The translations under genes and the position numbers were made by a program. Under the pieces are notes generated by a model. That model made no database searches. It saw only the letters and a list, made by a program, of their open reading frames with translations, and was not told where the DNA came from. From assembly GCA_905250125.1 (NCBI GenBank), contig CAJNOL010000319.1, positions 69,007 to 133,006 of the forward strand: a stretch of 64,000 nt of DNA. The letters run 5' to 3'. The first letter of the stretch is position 1; every line of letters begins with the position of its first letter. This document shows, piece after piece, positions 59,206 through 64,000 of this stretch. The DNA is from Rotaria sordida. Its lineage: Eukaryota; Rotifera; Eurotatoria; Philodinida; Philodinidae.

Positions 59206-59953
59206 ATAATCCGAAGCATTAAAAGTACGTCTTCGAATTTTACTTTTTTTAATTTCATGATGATGTTTTGTTTTGTTTTTATATACTATAGACTGATATG
59301 GATTGGTCATATATTTACTATTATAATCTTATAATGGTCCTCTACCTATACTGTATATCTTAGATTTTTATCTTTATGTATATGTGTAAGTATAATTTCA
59401 ACTGTAGTAGTTTTCAACATTTGATTCTCATTTGCACATTACACTTTGTTTCACATATTTCTTTTTTATCATACATATACATGACACTGTGTACTAATAT
59501 ATTGCGAGATAAATTTTTATATTATGCTTTCTTTCTTGTGTTATGATATATAGAGTTGACCTGTTCGTATAGAGAGACCATAGCTACTATACCTTCAGGT
59601 GAGCTCTATGTCATAATACAAGAAAGAAAGTGTAATATAAAAATTTATCTCGCAATATATTAGTACACAGTGTCATGTATATGTATGATAAAAAAGAAAT
59701 ATGTAAAACAAAGTGTAATGTGCAAATGAAAATCAAATGTTGAAAATCACTACAGTTGAACTTATACTTACACATATACATAAAGATAAAAATCTAAGAT
59801 ATACAGTATAGGTAGAGGACCACTATAAGATTATAATAGTAAATATATGACCAATCTATATCAGTCTATAGTATATAAGAACAAAACAAAACATTATCAT
59901 GAAATTAAAAAAAGTAAAATTCGAAGACATAATTTTAATTCTTCGGACTATAA
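59206..59953. repeat. near-perfect palindrome, about 750 bp
   Basis: Arms of about 345 bases (59206-59555 and 59605-59953) are almost exact reverse complements, for example CTATACTGTATATCTTAGAT near 59345 and its mirror near 59795. The loop is about 50 bases. It starts 127 bases after the stop codon of the preceding gene. No protein. It is probably a young fold-back element or hairpin duplication. Confidence 0.9.
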
Positions 59954-60684
59954 TAAGCAGCCTACTAGAGGGGAAAGATAAATATTGTAGATAGATTATA
60001 TTTTACTTATAAAAAGAAAAAATTTACTCTGCATCATTTATATAAAAAAAAACACAACATATTGAAAACAAAAAGAACAAATATTTGATTATTATGTTCT
60101 ATTTTCATGGCTTCATGCATCCATTCTGTCAAATCAATTGATGTGATTCTAGTGGTTGTTGTCACAAAATGAATGTCATTCTGCGTAGTTATCAAAAAAA
60201 AATTAAATATTCATAAAGAAACCTAGGCAAAACAACCTATTTTATTAATAGTTTTTTTTTCTATATACAATAAAAATTCCTATTGTCTTTTATGAAAAAT
60301 CATTATTCATATATAAAATAAATAGGGCATAATAATTCTAACTTACTAATTTATTAAAAAGAATGCATTTGAAATGAATATTCTTACTTGATCTCAACAA
60401 TTCATTCATTCTTTTTCAAAAGAGAGAAACAAAATATCGGTTTTAAAAAATGTAATTATAATAAATAGATGATGACTATTTCAAGAGAACTTCATTCTAG
60501 AAAAAAGAATGTTATTTTCTACAAGAAAAGGTATGAGAAAACCGAACGTTGTTGAATTTTTTTTTTCTATCATAATTGTTCATTCATTTTGGTTATGATG
60601 CTTGAAACCAATCAGAGATCTCGTATAGCCTTAAAAACATGAAGACTATTATTCTTCAGATCGATTTCAGTAGTAAAGCGCCGG
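59954..60684. other. no recognisable content
   Basis: AT-rich sequence between two inverted repeats; no gene or RNA was seen. Confidence 0.4.
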
Positions 60685-60857
60685 AAATCGATAAAGCATG
60701 GAAGCAGTTTTCCGGACCGGAAAGTCTTCGAGTTTTTTTCGGTGACTTCTCAGCCAACTTCAAGTTCTTTCCGGCAGAAGACGGCCGTAAATTATTGGAA
60801 AAAATTTCGAAGACTTTCCTGCTCGGAATACTGTTTTCATGTTCCATCGATTTCTAA
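60685..60857. mobile_element. short GC-richer fold-back element
   Basis: Arms at about 60687-60740 and 60800-60855 pair through GAAATCGAT against ATCGATTTC and GGAAAGTCTTCGA against TCGAAGACTTTCC. Its higher GC stands out from the flanks. Open frames inside mirror each other and are not genes. Confidence 0.7.
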
Positions 60858-61763
60858 TATTCTCCTGCTGGATACGATAATTTTTCTCACATCTTTTCGG
60901 TCGGTTTCAGTAAAATCTGATTGTTTTCAGAGATCGGAATCATCGACCTAAACCATTCTCATTTCAAACACAAGTGACAAATAACGTCTGTATCAATTGA
61001 TCTGGATGCTTCACTCTGAAGTAAATCGGTTTTTGTTGTATTCCTCTCAAGTGCATTGTCCAAAACCAGTGAGCTCCATGCACAAATCGCTAGATTAAAC
61101 TTGCTCGACTATTGAAAGAAATAGTAAAAAAGAATGAAGCTTAACAAAATAATACAATGAGAACTTGGTCTCAATTAAAGATAATGAACGTTTTGGGCTT
61201 TTACTATGCCTAAAACTGTGCATTTTATATAACATTGATTTGATTAAAAGTCAATCTTACAAAATGAACTTTTCCGATTTTTTTCTTCTAGGAAATAACA
61301 CATGTTCAGTATTAGCAGTCTATTAAAATTTCGAAAACAGCTATAAAGATTGAATATTGTGATCAGTGTTTTCTCTAGGTTTTGTTTTTCGAGTGAACAA
61401 TTGAAATTTTTGGAAGTGCTGCCGGCCAAAAAAATTTTTGCCACATTGCAAAGGTACACGCAGATTCTTGTTTATTTTTTTTCACAATACCATTACACTT
61501 CTTCAGTTACCAATACAATGTGAAAAAAAATACTTCGAAAGAAAATCACTTCAAGAAGAAAACAATAAATCAAAATTAAATCTTTTAGGTCATTATCTAA
61601 ATCAGATAGTCCTTTCATTGATATTCTCATTAATTATTCTAAATGCTCTGTCATTAAACGATTTCGCAGACCAGTTAAGATTTTATTCATTGTACTAAAA
61701 TCACGTTCTACTGTTGTTGTACTGATTAGTGCACATAAAAATACTTCAGCAACTAATAATACA
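60858..61763. other. no recognisable content
   Basis: No gene, RNA or repeat match was recognised. Confidence 0.35.
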
Positions 61764-62367
61764 CCCCTAGGCAAAAGCCTTTCCCTCTCCTCTCTCCATC
61801 ATTTTTTTTGTATATTGAGCTTGTTTGTTCTCAAGTCAGTGCTAATTACAAGGATGGCTTGAGTACTTGATTTCAGTATCATGTATCATTGACTACGATT
61901 TGGTCCGATAAACATTATACGACTTTCAGTATAATCAATTGCTACTAGAAATGACGTAGTTGACAAAATATTTCATGACTGAGTGATTTCTTGTTTCGAT
62001 TTATTTTGGATGTTTTACTGGTTTTGGTTTATCTTAATTTGTAGGATCGAGTATACTGTCTCTTAGGTCGAGCTTCAAGTCTCCGACGAAGAGAGTTTAA
62101 TAAGTTGGAACCAACAAAAAAATTCAGAAAATATTGAAAAAAGAAATAACTTAGTCATGGAGCATTTTGTCACTAGGTTATTTGTAGTGATGGTTGATTA
62201 TATCGAAAGATCTATAGTGTTTTTCGAAGCAAATCATAATCAATGATACATGATACTAAAATCAAGTACTGAAGCCATCCTTATAATTAGAATTGACTTA
62301 AGAACAAACAAGCTCAACATACAAAAAAACCTGATGGAGAAGGTGAGAGGAAAGATTTTTGCCCACG
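61764..62367. mobile_element. fold-back element, about 600 bp
   Basis: Outer ends are CCCCTAGGCAAAAGCCTTTCC and its degraded complement ending at 62367. Arms of about 235 bases pair through TGAGCTTGTTTGTTCT and TACTTGATTTCAGTATCATG against their complements near 62300. No protein. Confidence 0.8.
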
Positions 62368-64000
62368 GATGTAATTGTGAATACATGTCTCTTGTCATTC
62401 CATTTTTAACTAAATTAATACATTGTTGTCATTGTGTTAAAATTGTAGATGTTTTTGCTATTGTTTTTGTGCAAATCAATATTTGGTTATATAAATAGTA
62501 TTCATATAACTTAGTTCCATTAATTCCCATTCGGGAAAGACAAACTATATTATCACTGATCTATGAGTGAGTATAGACGAAAGTATCATGAATAAGATAA
62601 TGATCAATATAACTGGTTTCGACTAAATGTAATAAGGAGCTTTTTACGTAAGAAAAGTAATAAAGTCAATTTAAGACAAGGACGAATAAGGAAATATAAA
62701 TAAATTAGTTAAGCTATGTAGAGAGTAAATCAATTTAAAATTATCAGCGTCAACAATAATAGGAGAAACACAGGAAGGACGCCCTTCGATACCGTGTGAA
62801 AAAGACAAATGTCCATCTAGAAGAATGTTGGAAAGACCGACAGGAAAACAAAGTTTCATACAACTGATGTGCAGAGAATGCAAACATTATCAAATCGTAC
62901 ATCCTTCACTACTACTTGAAACAGACGAAATAAATGCTGTCGATAATGAGAGTGAAAGTGAGAAAGAAAACATCTACTTTTCTTATGCAAACAACTGTAT
63001 GTTTTCGGGTGGACGAATCGAAATTTCGGGTGAGGGCCGCCTACCCGGCCCACTCATTAGATAAATCACTGATTGTGATCCTAGCAGAACATTAAATGGT
63101 GCATCTTTTCAAAAAAGAGATTAACATTTTATCATGTTCCTGGACAGAATTAAATGTAAAACTTTTGCAATACTCGATATTTTTTTTTTCAAGTTCTATA
63201 TCTATCAAAACCAATGAAAATGGACAATCATATTGTTTAATATGTAAAAAAAAATATTTATTTACCATTCAACTTTATCTAGTGAATTATAATCTTTATC
63301 CACTTCTGAATAACTATATGGTAAAATTCACTTCTTAAATACAAACAAGATATATTCTTTTATTTATTTATATATCATTTGCTGTAACATTCAATGATGA
63401 ATAACATTCAAGTAAACAAACTAATGATTTTGATGATACTATTATTAATCGTTTACGAAACAGAAGTGCTAATTGATGATAAAAAATATGAAAATAATTA
63501 GCTATAGCTGTTAAATTTGTTATAATCGATATTTCCATTCAACAGCTATTTTTGTAACAGTTAAAACTGAATCAATATCATCAATACAATATAGATTTGA
63601 ACACTGTAACTGAGCTATTCAAAAAATAGTTGAGCATTGTGGAATTTCGTCAGTCAAACTAAACATTTAATTTTGTTCAGAACTTGATCGTAATTGCAAA
63701 TACATATATATATTTATAAACAAGAATAACGTAAAACGTCTTAATAGTTTAAAAAATCATCGATGCTAATGTAATTTTTGTAAAACAGTATTTCCATACA
63801 ACGAATGCGACAATTAAACCAAACTACTCTCAAAATGGGTAAATGTTCGATAGAGCTCGTTGATTTCTATCTGGAGATATCGTTTTTATTGCGAAAATCA
63901 ACAACAGAAATGAGCAAAACACATTATAATTTTGGTGACGGAATTCTATTAAAAAAGTACAAATAGTTTATAAACCCATTATCTTAGCTCGTAGTAGAGC
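62368..64000. other. right edge, possible decayed exons only
   Basis: On the minus strand, 63375-63600 reads in two frames as host-like coding sequence (DDIDSVLTVTKIAVEWK, then YHQLALLFRKRLIIVSSK and LLECYSSLNVTAN). It might be the end of a gene or pseudogene continuing outside the window. The family is not recognised. The rest is AT-rich with no clear signal. Confidence 0.25.

Noticed and set aside
1-64000. Retrovirus-like, LTR, Polinton or other virus-derived elements
   Set aside because: No long direct terminal repeats, reverse transcriptase, integrase, capsid or envelope signatures were recognised; the inserted elements seen are DNA-transposon or hairpin types.

Overview
The window looks like nuclear DNA of a bdelloid rotifer (closest in style to Rotaria; inference). 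It is very AT-rich. Its host genes carry many short GT-AG introns of about 50-70 bp with T-rich acceptors, a family of single-exon B-box/coiled-coil/propeller genes is present in many copies, and two genes belong to families I associate with bdelloids: a fungal-type GH71 alpha-1,3-glucanase and a protein matching the front domain of bdelloid M35 metallopeptidases. No bacterial operon, CRISPR array, rRNA, or retrovirus-like or capsid-bearing element was recognised.

Left part (1-34515): a repeatedly duplicated block. Five full-length paralogs (3088-4392 +, 6920-8227 -, 10670-11977 +, 15602-16909 -, 31202-32506 +) and one truncated copy (29001-29243 -) encode proteins of about 435 residues with an N-terminal Cys/His zinc-binding motif, a long coiled coil and a C-terminal repeated beta-propeller-like region. 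Behind the last plus-strand copy lies an intact nine-exon WDR18-like gene (32705-34515 -). Behind two other plus-strand copies, and at the window start, lie decayed pieces of that WDR18 gene which share one deletion junction, so they descend from a single truncated copy. The flanks are broken by inserted elements while the five reading frames stay open, which suggests selection on the proteins.

Middle (20-40 kb): a decayed intron-containing Tc1/mariner/IS630-type transposase (22070-23714), a secreted protein made only of the M35 N-terminal domain (25465-25998), and an intronless secreted GH71 glucanase (36940-38637 -) with visibly higher GC than its flanks.

Right part (42.9-59 kb): ordinary intron-bearing host genes. 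These are a mitochondrial DnaJ (Tid1/DNAJA3-like, 42934-46706), a secreted CAP/SCP protein (47911-48550 -), a Brat/NCL-1-like NHL-propeller protein (50804-53759) and a cysteine-containing protein with four 14-residue tandem repeats (56408-59078). Three of their long introns hold inverted-repeat insertions.

The most striking overall pattern is more than a dozen long fold-back (palindromic) elements of at least six sequence types. Two of them are nearly 1 kb with short loops (13269-14180 and 59206-59953). One family (1759-2858 and 48827-49553) is flanked by TTAA at both ends of both copies, and paralogous flanks supply an empty site. All exon joins were worked out by eye and need transcript support.
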